A stretch of DNA of 64,000 nucleotides, taken from positions 54,278,643-54,342,642 of the forward strand of contig CM046853.1 in NCBI GenBank assembly GCA_025617745.1. Direction: 5' to 3'. The notes beneath the pieces are model-generated. The model was not told the origin of the DNA. It ran no database searches and saw only the letters and a list, made by a program, of their open reading frames with translations. Within the stretch, counting starts at the first letter, position 1. Each line of letters starts with the position of its first letter. The DNA comes from Heliocidaris erythrogramma. Taxonomy: Eukaryota; Echinodermata; Echinoidea; Camarodonta; Echinometridae. The position numbers were made by a program, and so were the translations under genes. Shown here piece after piece: positions 11,441-23,094 of the stretch.

Positions 11441-12579
11441 GTAAGTTCTGCTTTATTTGCATGATCGAAAACAAATAAAGTGAATAAACAGTAACACTGG
11501 TTATTGAAAAATGCTTGAAAAGAGAAATTGTGATACAGCATTAAACATGGAATAGACAGAAACAAGATAACGTGACAGAACATATTGTTTTAGTTTTCTT
11601 TTGTTTCTCTACCCATCTCCACCCCCCCCCCCCCCCAACCCCCCTATTTTCCGTTTTATTTGCTGGCTAATTGGCTTATACATTTTGTATTTCTTTGTTT
11701 CTCTTGCATTACATAGTCTCTTCTACATTATTTTTCAACACATTTATCATCAATGTGCAAAAGCACAACACAAATTCATACAACAGAGAGGGCAGAACAC
11801 ATTTATGTGGTATTCATGTTGGCTGAATTTTACTTCTATCAGCTAACCTAATTAGTGTTCCAATTAATCATAATACCTCAAGTACTCAAGTATGGTTTAA
11901 GTAACAATGCATGTTTTATTTGAGTTAATAGATAACTGGGCATAATTAGAGTGGTTTTGAAAGGCTATTGGATGTCGTCTCTTCATCTTTTTTTTAGTTG
12001 CCAGACAAAGTAAAGAATGGTTTTGTCATGCTTAGAGCCACTTTCCTAAGGTGCAAGTTTCTTTGTGGTTTGAGGAATTGTAATGAGAGAATCTGAGAGT
12101 AAATTGCTACATCCAATAATTTTTAAGTACATTTCCTGATACATATTTTAGCTACTTCCATATTATCTGTTTTTACCAGATTTATTTTTAAAGGCAATGG
12201 GGTACATGTCTATATGTTTCATCAACAAGGTAAATTTAATGCCTCTGTCATTACAATACATGCACAAAAAATGTGACATTATACATGTAACAAAAAGAAA
12301 GAGATATATATATATTTTTAAAAGAACATTTACATCATATTCCTAGACCATATTGTAATACATGGAGCTGAATACTTTGTTGTACTTCATAGTTCCCTAA
12401 AGAAATGCAGTTAATTGTAGAGAAGAGAGGGGGGGGGGGTTTATGTGTACCCCCTCCCCCTAAAAAAAGGAAAGAAAATAACAGGGAAGAGCTAGATATT
12501 CCCAAATCTCTATGTACAAGGGCAGTCATAGAATGCTTTATACACGGGAGATGTGAAGGACATGATAAGATTCTCAAGT
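11441..12579. other. Noncoding DNA with homopolymer runs
   Basis: Contains C-rich runs near 11622-11644 and G/C runs near 12428-12460. No gene or TIR element recognised. Confidence 0.4.
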
Positions 12580-12660
12580 CCTTAGGAAAGACACTAGTCC
12601 TCATTTGCTTCTCTCCACCCAGGGGGAATAATAAACGGGTACCTGGTAATAATGAATTAC
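12580..12660 (+). mobile_element. SINE fragment (body only)
   Basis: TTTGCTTCTCTCCACCCAGG and AAACGGGTACCTGGTAA match the body of the SINE at 20250-20575 (TTTGCCACTCTCCACCCAGG and AAATGGGTACCCAGTAG). The tRNA-like head and the tail are missing or too diverged to see. Confidence 0.6.
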
Positions 12661-12856
12661 TCAAACACCGTGAGAAAAAAAATCAATTATATGGCTGAAG
12701 CTGGGGGTGATATTGGAGCATCTAGAGCACTATACAAGAAGACAATGGCCTTGTTTTCATTATTTTCATTACACATATTAAAGACCAGGGAGTTCCTTGA
12801 TTTGACAATACAACCTGAAAACCACAAACATTTTCTTTTTTACTGAAGATCAACGC

Positions 12857-12990
12857 AGCGTTTCATCAAGTGTTTTGTCAGTGATTTTTACTGACAAATT
12901 TGCTCTCAGCCAATCAGATGCCAGGATTTCAGTAGCTTATAACAGTTGTCGGTAAAAATCACTGACAAAACACTTGATGAAACGCTCCCC
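12857..12990. mobile_element. Uninterrupted copy of the GTTTCATCAAGTG palindromic MITE
   Basis: AGCGTTTCATCAAGTGTTTT at the left mirrors AAAACACTTGATGAAACGCT at the right. The core CAGCCAATCAGATGCCAGG matches the copy at 8745-9435. This copy shows the empty site of the nested insertion there. No ORF. Confidence 0.85.
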
Positions 12991-13453
12991 AGATTGGAGA
13001 CACATTTTATCTCAGACGTACATCAAAAAAGCAGTTAGATAGGGGGTCAATAACATATGACACACTGTGGTTCATAATGGTGACCACCTTATGGTCAATC
13101 CATTTTTCATGTTTTGACCAAACTTTGGTGACTTTTATCGATCAGCTGTTTGGAAAAAGGGTTTGACCAACTGGACACAGGAAGCAAGCTGGCTAGAGGC
13201 AAGGCCTACTCGCCCAAACATGGGTGTAGCTGTGATTTTCTAAAGTTGCAGAGTGGCATACTGCCAAGTAGAGTCCATTGGCCCTCTTTACCTGTCTGCT
13301 AACCTTTATTATCTTAATTTTGACTCCTGGTAATGACAGAAGATAAATTCATACAGGATCAAAACCTTGGACTTATCTTCAAAAACACGAAAAATGATAT
13401 CTGCCAAACAATTTTGTTTCATCAAGGTGTCTCCCTACCCCCCCCCCCCCTGC

Positions 13454-13497
<44 letters not shown>

Positions 13498-15448
13498 CAT
13501 TAATTTGTGCTATTTTGTATGCTGAAAATATTACCTTACAAAATGCCTGTGCTTTTTACAAACTCTTGTAACTGCATTCCTAGATAAAATTTCAATTCAT
13601 ATCAAATAATAACAATCCACTTTTGATCTATTCATAGGTTTTAACAACACATCGTATAAACATCTCACGATGATATATGTATTTAATATTATCAAAGCAA
13701 ACAAGAATGTTGATCTTTATCATACATGTTGCAACATCCTTTTACAACTTTAGGTTTGTTTCCTTTCAACTCAATGAGTTGGGAGTGATATCACTATCAG
13801 TTTGGATAAAAATCAACAAAATTGTGTAATTTTTCCTGTACTGAGTATTTATAAACTATTAGGCGAGGACATCCAGGCTGTCAACTCTACATAAAATAGC
13901 CCACTTGCTCTCAACAGGCAAAACACTCCTGAAGTTCAATAAATAGTTTTCATGACCTCTTTATGTACTTCAATGTGAGACTTGTTTTTTACAGTGTTTT
14001 ACAATGCTTTTCATTCAAAAAGTGTTTGACAAACGTTTTTCTCTTAACCCCCAAATGGATTTCAGTGCGAGTTGATAATGAAAGGTGACACATTTCCTTG
14101 TTTGTATGTAAATGATCTGACATAGCACTTTTGCATGAAGAGTATTGTTTATATGATCCTAAAACAACAGACATCCATTAATCTCTGTCAGAACCATTCA
14201 TATAATATTTTTACACAGGATCATTTCCTTTCTGCTCCAGTTGTCTGGGATTATCAGTCATGACACTGTCATTTTAGGAGACATTTTTGTTTGGAAAGCA
14301 GAAGTTGGATGATTTTTCACAATGATTTTTTAAAAAGGCCTGTCGAATTTGAATAGGCCTATGTGAATAACATCATTCCTTAATGAGTTCGAGGCAAGAT
14401 AAAAGTGAAAAAAAAATAATTTCAATTCTGCTTTGGATTTATCTTTTTGACTTCACACCTGTCCATACTAGACTAAGTCCTCTTTTTGCCTTTTGGTTTA
14501 GTGATAAAATGAATATATGGAATATTACATATCATCAAAATAATTGAAATGACACTTAATACACTTAAAGCTGAGAACAGAAAAATGGTTAAATGCCATG
14601 TACGGAGGGGACATGTGTCCCAATATCAAGAAAATACACTATGATCCCCTTTCTCTCTTTTATTGACCAAAACTTTCTAACAAGCCATGCTCATTTAATC
14701 CATACATATTTAATTGAAGAAAAAAAATGATTATCACATTCACAAAACAGGCTATACAGCATGTTTTAATCATCATTGTTCACCTCTTGTTTGATATTTT
14801 ATTGTTTTAGAAGCATGCTTACTTTTGCTCTTTAGAATTTTGTGTACATGTATGATCCTATAAAAGAAATTTGACAAAGAGCGTGCCACGTTGTAAGTGG
14901 ACTATGAAGACATTTGACAGTAAATGCCTTCATTTTCACTTTCAGAATTTAACGAAACAAACTTTCTTATACGTGCATGAGTTTTGAAAGCAATCAGAAA
15001 GCCTGTGCAAATCAGCAACACTACATTCAGAGCCCATACAGAGAAATAAAGCCCCCCCCCAAAAAAAAAAAAAAAAAAAAATTGTTTTAATTATATATTA
15101 AAAATATATATATATACATGTATATATAAATAAATAATAAAATAAAATAAAAATAAATAAAGCAAACAAATTTTTTTTTCAAAAGCCTAAGAAAGTGGAT
15201 TTGAGATTCTTGTCCATAGTCTACCATATACATAAGTTTCATGGAATCAGTACATTTGTTTCTTTACCTATTTAGTGTTACCTTTAATCATATGTGAAAT
15301 TATAGTTATTAACTTTCACCAAGCCTTTTCTGGTCCTCTGATGTCTGTAACAAACAATGATCAAATGAATGTTCAGATGAGAAACTCACTTAGGCTACAG
15401 GTCTACACTGTACAGACAGTGCATGATAATACATTTTTCTTGTCTTTG

Positions 15449-15449
<1 letters not shown>
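12991..15449. other. Noncoding DNA with simple repeats
   Basis: Contains poly-C followed by (CT)n at 13438-13495, a C/A homopolymer junction at 15052-15080, and an AT-rich tract with (AT)n and (AAATA)n at 15090-15170. No exon or transposon recognised. Confidence 0.45.
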
Positions 15450-15487
<38 letters not shown>

Positions 15488-15520
15488 AGAGAGAGAGAGA
15501 GAAAGAGAAAGAGAGAGAAA

Positions 15521-15552
<32 letters not shown>

Positions 15553-15577
15553 AAGACAGAGAGAAAGAGAGAAAGAG

Positions 15578-15608
<31 letters not shown>

Positions 15609-15666
15609 GAAAGAGAAAGAGAAAGAGAAAGAGAAAGAGAAAGAGAGAGAGAGAAAGAGAAAGAGA

Positions 15667-15703
<37 letters not shown>
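15450..15703. repeat. Long (GA)n/(GAAA)n microsatellite
   Basis: About 254 bp of nearly pure purine made of GAGA and GAAA subunits. The RERER-rich 173-residue frame across it is an artefact of this tract. Confidence 0.97.
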
Positions 15704-15705
<2 letters not shown>

Positions 15706-15720
15706 GTCTATAAATCATTT

Positions 15721-15783
15721 GCTGAGAACCAGAAGGGTGTTCTATGTAACAGCACGAGTAATGACACCCTCCTGGCTCTCAGC
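15721..15783. mobile_element. Short hairpin element, AGCCAGAAGGGTGT family, copy 1
   Basis: GCTGAGAACCAGAAGGGTGT at 15721 is mirrored by ACACCCTCCTGGCTCTCAGC ending at 15783, around a spacer of about 23 nt. Related copies lie at 22576, 24554 and 32387. Confidence 0.75.
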
Positions 15784-15824
15784 ACATATAATGTAAAACA
15801 AGAAACTCTAGGGTGAATTTAATG

Positions 15825-15860
15825 TTCGCAAATTTCGCAAATTTCGCAAATTTCGCAAAT
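15825..15860. repeat. TTCGCAAAT minisatellite
   Basis: Four consecutive 9-bp units of the form TTCGCAAAT. Diverged TTCGCAAAT/TTTGTGAAA motifs follow to about 16010, suggesting an older array or element. Confidence 0.85.
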
Positions 15861-16289
15861 AGTACAGATTCAAGAAAGTTTCATGCAGCAAAATCATTGA
15901 ATCAAACTTGACATAACACTAAATTTTCGCAAATCATGAGAGTTTCTTGCTGTGAAAATGGCTGTCATTTATCAATTTGTGAAAGTTTCATACTGTGAAC
16001 ATTTCTAGTTTCACAGGCGTCTCTGGTCGTCATTTGACCAAAAATTTTCATTTCATTACATAACAATTTCTGCCAAGGCCTTACAGCTAAATGCCATTCT
16101 TTGCACACCACTAGCTGTGTTCCACGTGTTATTCTTGCATTATTGCAGGAGTGTTGCTCATGTATCTCACCTAAAAATATGCTGGACTGGCCTTCCCCTT
16201 ATGCTGTCAAGACCAAAATAAGGCAGGCAACTGTTTCACCCATCATTCGGTTAGCACGCAGGTGATAAATATGTAGCGACAAATTAATA

Positions 16290-17110
16290 TCCCACCAGAA
16301 ACTCACTCCGTAATCCTTCTATGTCACAGCATCGCCACGGCAACAAGACAAGTAATAGGGAGGGGTGTGCCAAGGGAGCACCCTGCAAGAGTTTTCAAAG
16401 CAGCTACCCCAGCATGCTAAACTTTTACAAACTTGCCAGAATTCAAGATGTTGGACTTCCCTTGCACTTCACCGCGACGCCACACTCACTTACTGTTGTT
16501 GTGGGAGGGAAGGTAATGGCATTACATCATCGCACAAGCACCATGACGATGAAAAGCTGTCCCCCGAAGAACGACTCAGAGAGTGGCTGGTGCTAAGGAA
16601 CCTGTCCCTGTCCTCGTGTATGCACAGACGTGTGAACTACGGGACTCGATCTTCTCCGGCTGAGGTATAAACTTCAGCGAGGGAGTGAATCACCAAGTGG
16701 GCTTTCACCATAACTCATTCTCTGCTCAACTGTGCTCACTCGAACAAAACACTGGACAATCTGCTCTACTTTTAGCTTTCGTTTGCTGCAATATTTTCCT
16801 TCTGCCAGGATTTTGGGTGAAAATCATACGTACAAGTGACTATAATATAATAGGAAGACAGGTTTACATATTGCTTCACTGGAGACACAATCATAAACAT
16901 GACGTTGGATGACGTGTGATGTCATTACTTTGAAAAATCTTCATATCTGCTGTTGCTACGAAGCAATCATCAGATGGAAGTCATACAATACGTGGTGTGA
17001 ACCTGTGCACGTGGTCTTCAAAGCGGACATTCCTACAGCCTTAGGTACGAAGAGCCTGGTCATGTGCCGGCAGGCCACCTCACACCTGGTTGGAAAATTA
17101 AAGTGGAATT
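16290..17110 (+). other. Higher-GC stretch, possible promoter or leader region
   Basis: This stretch is richer in GC and CpG than its neighbours and has overlapping ORFs of 91, 101 and 86 codons in different frames. None resembles a known family. It precedes the candidate exon at 17111. A leader or promoter is the most economical reading, but no TATA or initiator motif is convincing. Confidence 0.3.
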
Positions 17111-17165
17111 ATGGCGGTGTGCTGGGCCTCGGTCTACCACCTGATTCGGCTCTGGACGAGAGCAG
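17111..17165 (+). CDS. Candidate first coding exon (18 codons, phase-1 donor), product unknown
   Basis: ATG at 17111 starts MAVCWASVYHLIRLWTRA plus one base, cut by a consensus donor G|GTGAGT. The peptide is hydrophobic then basic, like a signal anchor or targeting peptide. Another frame reads open across the same bases for 86 codons, so the choice of frame is uncertain. I preferred the ATG frame because it gives the same phase as the other candidate first exons, which is circular evidence. Confidence 0.25.
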
Positions 17166-17229
17166 GTGAGTTCCTATGAGTTTCTTTCAGGTCAACGCTA
17201 TCAGAGTGCTCCGACGTATGCGCGACAAC

Positions 17230-17400
17230 TGCTCCAGGCTTTATTTCATCAAAGATATGGGGTTAGGGTTGGGTTTTAGGTTAGATTTAGGGTAAGGGTT
17301 AGGGTTAAAGTTTAGATATAGTGTTTTGGTCCAGGGTTAGGAATACGGTTCACGTAAGAAATTGACCATGGAGCAACTCTCGCAAATTCATGAGTCGTAC
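17230..17400. repeat. TTAGGG-rich MITE-like repeat
   Basis: Degenerate TTAGGG/GGGTTA repeats at 17258-17312 lie between weakly inverted ends, GCGACAACTGCTCCA (about 17221) and TGGAGCAACTCTCGC (about 17370). A related stretch with AGATATAGGGTTAG and GGTCCAGGG occurs at about 8520-8680. The flanking inverted motif argues for a dispersed element and against telomeric sequence. Confidence 0.5.
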
Positions 17401-18507
17401 AACCACTAACGAACATTCTTCAAGTATTTCAAACTACAAATTCAGACTTAAATTCACTTTCATTCAAAAGTCATGTCATGTATTTGCAAAGTTTCCAGAT
17501 GCCTTTCATTTCAAGCACATAAATCAAATGACGAAGGTTAACTAAAAATGAAGAATTGGACAGACAACTCTTTGGATCCAATTTTAGGATCAATATACCA
17601 TGCATTTTCTAGGCACTCTCTAGCCCAAGTTTTCTCAGGTGTCTGAGTATTCACTAGGTTAAACACATGACTGAAGTTGAGAATCACTCTTCTAAATGAT
17701 CACATGTGTTACATGATTAAAATATCATCAGAGCTTATATATTAAAAATGTTTTGGAACTAGAAACATAAATTGCCCAATCAGTATCTTTGGCTTCATGT
17801 GCCAAGAAGTACATACAAAAAGCACGATGGGAAGAAATTAATTATTTACTCTTTGTTCTATTTTCAAATATGGCCTAAAATACAATGTTTATACCAAGGC
17901 AGCAAGCTTCATGAAGTATGTATCAATTCAGTTTTCATGAGAAACAAAATTATTCAAAGAGCAGTTATATAGGCTTATGTTAGAATTTATATATAGACAT
18001 GAATAATAAAGGAATAAGTTTCAGGCTTCTTTGATAACAATGGTAGAATAATAATGTAAATACAATAATCATCAAAATGAACCATTAGACCTGCAAATAT
18101 TCCACAACCATGTATAATAAAAGGAACAGCTCAAAAGTCCAGACAGCTCATTTGTGGCTTCAATAACAGGAAAATGCAAACATAGCTAACAGACAAATTC
18201 TACTGAAATTAATAATCTTGATAATCTAATCAAACAGATTAATCTTCATTTGTTGTATGGGACAATGGCAGACCACTCCCTTTCAGGGATATCACGTTCA
18301 GTTGAACAGAACACCCTAGACCTCTCTGTTTGGCAATCAAACACTTTTTTGTGAACATGAATTTCAAGTAAAAAGCCACTTCATTTAATAGCAAATTATA
18401 ACATTTTTTTTCACTTTGTGCAGACCTTATTGCAAAGTATAAAGACAATGTTGCAACCATTAATTGCAACTACCTGTTTTTGCAAGTTCTCGACTTCACA
18501 TGTGAAA
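17401..18507. other. AT-rich noncoding DNA
   Basis: Nothing recognised. Short ORFs lack splice context. Confidence 0.4.
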
Positions 18508-18511
18508 TTAA

Positions 18512-18878
18512 AGATAAAGTTGAGTTCTCATCATGAGATTGAATTGTAAAAGGAACTGCCTAAAAGCTTTTGGGAAAGGTTGATTATATAGCACATAACA
18601 ATTGGTGTATGCTGTAAGGTATTTTAATCACCAAAATAATAAGATATTTACTCAATCATGCTGAGAGTCACATGCACTGCACACAGAAATATGTACATGG
18701 GACTACACACAAATGTGCAGCCCGAACATTACAGCCGTTTCTTATTTGAATGTGAGGGCATTTGAAGAGCAATCCTTTTCAAGGGATATTTCGACCATGA
18801 TAATCATCCGAACTAACATAAAAAGAATGAGGAAGCCAACAAATTATTTTTGAACTTTCCCAGAACTCAACCTTCTCT
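18512..18878 (+). mobile_element. TTAA-flanked MITE, GTTGAGTTCT family, copy 1
   Basis: Starts AGATAAAGTTGAGTTCT after TTAA (18508-18511) and ends AGAACTCAACCTTCTCT before TTAA (18879-18882). The whole 367 bp aligns with the reverse complement of 22732-23090, with shared landmarks GGAAAGGTTGAT, TTGGTGTATRCTG and TGAAGAG.AATCCTTTTCA. The family is Kolobok- or piggyBac-like by its TTAA target; no transposase. Confidence 0.85.
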
Positions 18879-18882
18879 TTAA

Positions 18883-20249
18883 AATTGTGTAATTGGAGTA
18901 TTCGACAAACCACACTGAGAATTGAAATCCCCCACTGCACGAATGGTTAAGGATAACAATGCATATCATGCTCAGGGAATGTACGGCACTTTCTTTATGC
19001 ATATTTTTATCAGGAAGTAGCCCATAAAAGCATCTCAACCTCTTTCCTGCATGGGTTTTTGTTGATTTCTAAATCAAACTATCACTTTTCAAACTTCAAC
19101 CTGGCTGAATGTTTGAAAAAAACAGTAGCTGCCATAATACACCATTCTAGATGGTTTCACTTTCCTTCATTATTTTATTAATTGCACATGAGCTCAGTTG
19201 GAGTATGGTGAGATATGGTATCAAATGGTTAAAAGAGAATGTTTGTAAGAGAGAAGGTGAAAAAAAATTTTTTTTCACCCAAATCCAATCTTTATTATGT
19301 GATAACAAAACCAGGTCAAAGATGATCTGCCAAAATACATGACACACAAAAAAGACCTTGTAAGTGTGAAAAATAAGTAATTGAAAACAAAAGGAAAGCT
19401 GAATCCATACTCTTTAAAATTCAAGTTCAATTTCTTTGAATTTTAAGAGTAGGCAAACCTCATTTCAGCAAAGAACTTTATTTTCCTGCAGAAGGAAGGA
19501 ATATGTTGAACCTGATGATAAAAAAATTGCAAAATGCAAACTCGCCATCTTTTAATTTTCTATAGTAATGACAGTAATGATATGGAAATTTCACATTTCC
19601 ATGAGTAGCAAACATATTTTCTAATTGTTATTGTACTCAGACTATGCGCGCAAAGTCATCTGTTGGGCACAGCAGCCCCATTTTCTCACAGGTGGCATAA
19701 AGGTGTTCCTATCTGTAAGTAGCCCAGGAAGTGTGATAGGAAATTCTACTTAATATAGCTTTTCCTATTTCGTTCATTATGCTCTGTGGCATTAGCACTT
19801 CAATATAACCCTCTGTGTCACAATTCCTTTGTGTACTTGCTTGTACAGATGCGATATTGTTTTGAGTAGGATCAATCTCGGTATAAATTTTTTAAGGTGT
19901 AAAATCAAAGGTTTTAAAATACGGTTTTATTTTTTATTTTTCGTTGTGTCAAATCCTGAGATTCCCGAGTTATAAATTTGGTAACAATTCTGCCCAGGTG
20001 TGCGACAAATATTAATCCACTGATCGACAATGGTGAGGCTTTTGAATATGGTTTGATTGTCACCATTTTATAATATCAACTAAAAAAATTACATAAAATA
20101 AATAACAAGTGAATTATGTTTTTATTCAAAAAAATATTTTCGTGTCTTGGGGAAAAAAAAAAGCAGAAGTTGGTCATACAAAGCACCTATCACTCACTTG
20201 ATATTAATTCATAATACATTTAATTAGAAAGGAAGGACTGTGCAACAGG
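18883..20249. other. Noncoding DNA
   Basis: AT-rich. No element or exon recognised. Confidence 0.4.
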
Positions 20250-20575
20250 TGTCGTGGTCTAGTGGATAGGTCACCTGACTGTGGATCACAAGGTACGCGG
20301 TTCAAGTCCCGCCACGGCACTAATGTCCTTTGGCAAGACATTAATCTACATTTGCCACTCTCCACCCAGGTGTTAAATGGGTACCCAGTAGGATACGAAT
20401 GTCATTGTGACTGGAATAGTATATGTGCACCTGTAAAATGGCAGCCAGACTGGAATGCTCTCTTGTGGAGTGGAGAATGTGCACTAGAAGTGCAGAATCG
20501 TAATAGGATCCAATAACCAGGGTAATAATACAATGGAAAGGCACCATATAAATGCAGATTATTGTTATTATTAAA
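20250..20575 (+). mobile_element. tRNA-derived SINE, complete-looking
   Basis: The head GTCGTGGTCTAGTGG carries a perfect A box (TGGTCTAGTGG) and B box GGTTCAAGTCC, with acceptor-like arms GTCGTGG/CCACGGC and a GTG triplet at the anticodon position (His-like). The anticodon and T stems do not pair properly, so it is not a working tRNA. The body includes CTCTCCACCCAGGTG and GGGTACCCAGTAGG. The tail is ACCATATAAATGCAG followed by ATTATTGTTATTATTA. Short ORFs over it are SINE translations. Confidence 0.88.
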
Positions 20576-20834
20576 AGGAGCTTTTAAATTTCCTATCAAA
20601 TTATTCTGTAATTAATGTAAAATATGTTACAGAGTGCTAATCATCATCTTTAACCTGATACTTTCCTGTGTGAATATGGTTTATCCACCAATACCGACAG
20701 TATCATGTGCAAAAGCATCAGGTTTTTCACACCTTTGGAATCCTTCCTAGAAGTCATTACCTCAAGGAACATCCATGCACACCTTATATGTTATGTGCTA
20801 CTTGGCTCTATGAACACATCATAATATTTAGCTC
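20576..20834. other. Noncoding DNA
   Basis: Short AT-rich interval between the SINE and the tandem array. Confidence 0.4.
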
Positions 20835-21650
20835 AACACACCACCTACAACCAAATTGACTCCAGAAGAATCTTCAAAGAACCAAATGTTCTGACTGGAA
20901 TTGCAGATGATCTTGTGCGATCATGTATTTGAAACTCTAGGTACAGTGAGCTGTTGTTATCAACTATAACCAATAGAACTTGATCTACAGGAACAGTGTC
21001 CCCAAAGAATGTGATGTCCCGAACGGAAATGCATTGGTGACTATCACCACCTACAACCAAATGGACTGTAGAAGAATCTTCAAAGAACCAAATGTTCTGA
21101 CTGGAATTGCACCGAATCCAGAGTTCCATCAACAGCTCCAACCAGTAGAATTCTGGAGGAATAGCACCTTAAAATATATGGAATTTCATTGATGATCATG
21201 ACGAATTATGTATTTGGAACCCTGCATACATCAAGCTCTTTCCATCATCTACAACCAGCAAAAGTTTCAAGGAATGGTGTGTCTAAATGTGATGTCCCAA
21301 TGAGAAGTGCATTGATGATCATGAAGGATTATGGAACACTGAAACCCTGGGAACATTGAGGCTCTAATTGTCAACAACCACCAATAGAACCAATAGCACC
21401 AATAGGAGTAGGGTCCAAGAATGTGATAGCTTATGAACAGTTTACATAAGCTCTGAGTACATTGCGGTCTTATTATTACCACTACTTGCATCCAATAAAA
21501 TTTCTAGAGAAATAATGGCTTCAAAGAATGGACTGTCCTGATTGGAACTGCCTTGATGATTTTGAAGCATCATATTACCTGGACCCCTGGGCAGAACTGA
21601 CCTTGACACTCTTCAATTTCGAATGTGATCTTTACTGAGGAATACTCAAT
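20835..21650 (+). repeat. Degenerate tandem array, units about 75-130 bp
   Basis: Recurring landmarks define the array: TCAAAGAACCAAATGTTCTG (20873 and 21078), CAAAGAATGTGATGTCC (21003), AAATGTGATGTCCCAATGAG (21284), CCAAGAATGTGATAG (21416) and TCAAAGAATGGACTGTCC (21520). Each is followed by variants of GAACTGCATTGATGATCATG and then AACCCTGGGTACATTGAGCT and CTACAACCAATAGAA. About seven irregular units. The short frames over it share repeated peptide fragments but contain stops. Confidence 0.8.
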
Positions 21651-22064
21651 ATGAAGATTTAGTTGCCGATTGGCAACATGAAGCGGATACTGACCTCTCA
21701 AGGAGTGGTTTCGCAAGGTAAAACCTCACTTTTTCCTCTTAAACAGTATCTGCAGGTTAACATCATTTCTTGATGGATTCAGCATCAATTTTGAAAAAGA
21801 AGCCAACATAAGGAAGTTTGGGTGTACAATATTGACCACCTTCATTCTTGAGTACCTGACATCAGCAGTTCATTGAAGTTTTGTCATTAATGCCTCAATC
21901 CTTACCAATTCAAATGTTATGTAGACCACCTTGTTTATAAACACTTTTTTTTATTTCTTGCACATTAAATATTTCTCAGTAGTTACTAGAATATTGTTTT
22001 GAGAGAAAGAAGTTGAAAGCAGTTTAGGCTTCTGCACACTCCAATTATCATAGTCTACGAGCAA
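21651..22064. other. Noncoding DNA
   Basis: No recognised element. A possible donor-like GCAAG|GTAAAA at about 21715 has no convincing ORF behind it. Confidence 0.35.
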
Positions 22065-22068
22065 TTAA

Positions 22069-22561
22069 AGGGAAAGTTCATCCTGGTATCGAGTTGATTT
22101 GAATACATGAAGAAAAATGACAGAAATATAGATTAGTGAAAGTTTGAGCAAAATCTGATAAGAAATTAGAAAGTTATGAATTTTTGAAGTTGTAATCAAT
22201 AAAACACAAATTGGCAACTCTGTGACGTAAGCTCCTCTCCTACTTGCTCAGTACAGAAAATTTCATAAAAGTTTCATTTTTCTTAGCTTTTGAATAAGGA
22301 ATAAATATTTTGAATACAGGTTTTGTGTAAAAAACATTTGACCAATGATTATATCTAAGGTGCATGTATCAGTTAATATTTTCTTAACAGAAAATAGAAA
22401 TATAAGTCACGGAGTTGCCAATTTGTGTTTGATTGATTGCAACTTTTAAAATTCATAACTATCTTATTTCTTTTCGTATTTTGCTCAAACCTTCACTGAT
22501 CTGTTTCGTTAATTTTTCTGCTTCTTTTAACACCAACTTATAATCAGGGTGGACTTTCCCT
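22069..22561 (+). mobile_element. TTAA-flanked MITE with long subterminal inverted repeats (AGGGAAAGT ends)
   Basis: The element AGGGAAAGTTCATCCTGGT...CAGGGTGGACTTTCCCT is flanked by TTAA at 22065-22068 and 22562-22565. The arms are complementary over about 150 bp each: ACACAAATTGGCAACTCTGTG (about 22205) against GAGTTGCCAATTTGTGTTTG (about 22413), and AGTTATGAATTTT against AAAATTCATAACT. The centre is AT-rich. A second copy, right part only, lies at 27820-28163. Nonautonomous and TTAA-targeting; Kolobok-like is a guess. Confidence 0.87.
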
Positions 22562-22575
22562 TTAATAACTCCAGG

Positions 22576-22665
22576 TTGTCTGACGAGGGGCAGAAAGGCA
22601 ACTACTGAAGTCTTTGGAAAATTAAATATGTGTCAATGCCCTTCTGGCTCTTAGTAGATGTCTGA
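22576..22665. mobile_element. Short hairpin element, AGCCAGAAGGGTGT family, diverged copy
   Basis: The right arm TGCCCTTCTGGCTCTTAGTA matches the family. The left arm (TGTCTGACGAGGGGCAGAAA) is diverged but still partly complementary, with GTCTGA at the left and TGTCTGA at the right edge. Confidence 0.5.
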
Positions 22666-22731
22666 TACATGAACCATACCAAGTATTAAGGAGTTCTGAA
22701 CATAAATTTAAATCAAACTTGTCATTTTTAA

Positions 22732-23090
22732 AGAGAAGGTTGAGTTCTGGAAAGGTGAATAATAATTTGTGAGCTTATTCCTTTTACGTCAGTTTGGAAG
22801 AACATCATAGTATAGAAATGTCTCCTGAAAAGGACTTCTCTTCATATGCCCTGTTATTCGAAATATAATGAAAAATAGCTGAAGTGTTTGAGGCGAACAT
22901 GCATGCCACATCTGTGTGCATGTGTGGTGCATGTGTTTTTGAGCGAGTGTGGGTTGATTTATTATCATTTTGATGAATCCAAAACCTCACAGTATACACC
23001 AATCCTCATTTAGACATGATCAACCTTTCCAATTGCTTCCAGACAGTTTCTTTCACAATGTAATCGCATGACTAGAACTCAACTTTATCT
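22732..23090 (-). mobile_element. TTAA-flanked MITE, GTTGAGTTCT family, copy 2 (inverted)
   Basis: Plus-strand ends are AGAGAAGGTTGAGTTCTGG and AGAACTCAACTTTATCT, flanked by TTAA at 22728-22731 and 23091-23094. Its reverse complement aligns along its length with 18512-18878. The different flanks and separate TTAA duplications indicate independent insertion rather than a segmental inversion. Confidence 0.85.
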
Positions 23091-23094
23091 TTAA

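Noticed and set aside
15275-15796. 173-residue ORF rich in RERERER
   Set aside because: It is a translation of the (GA)n microsatellite; no domain or splice context.
16321-16670. Two overlapping ORFs of 91 and 101 codons as genes
   Set aside because: Different frames over the same GC-rich patch, with no homology or splice partner; kept only as possible leader sequence.
17258-17312. Interstitial telomere (TTAGGG-like repeats)
   Set aside because: The repeats are degenerate, flanked by inverted GGAGCA-type ends, and a related stretch occurs near 8520. A dispersed element explains them better.
20250-20322. Functional tRNA-His gene
   Set aside because: A and B boxes and acceptor arms look good, but anticodon and T stems are mispaired, and a SINE body and tail follow.
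20980-21192. 70-residue ORF as a gene
   Set aside because: It lies within the degenerate tandem array, whose other units carry stops.
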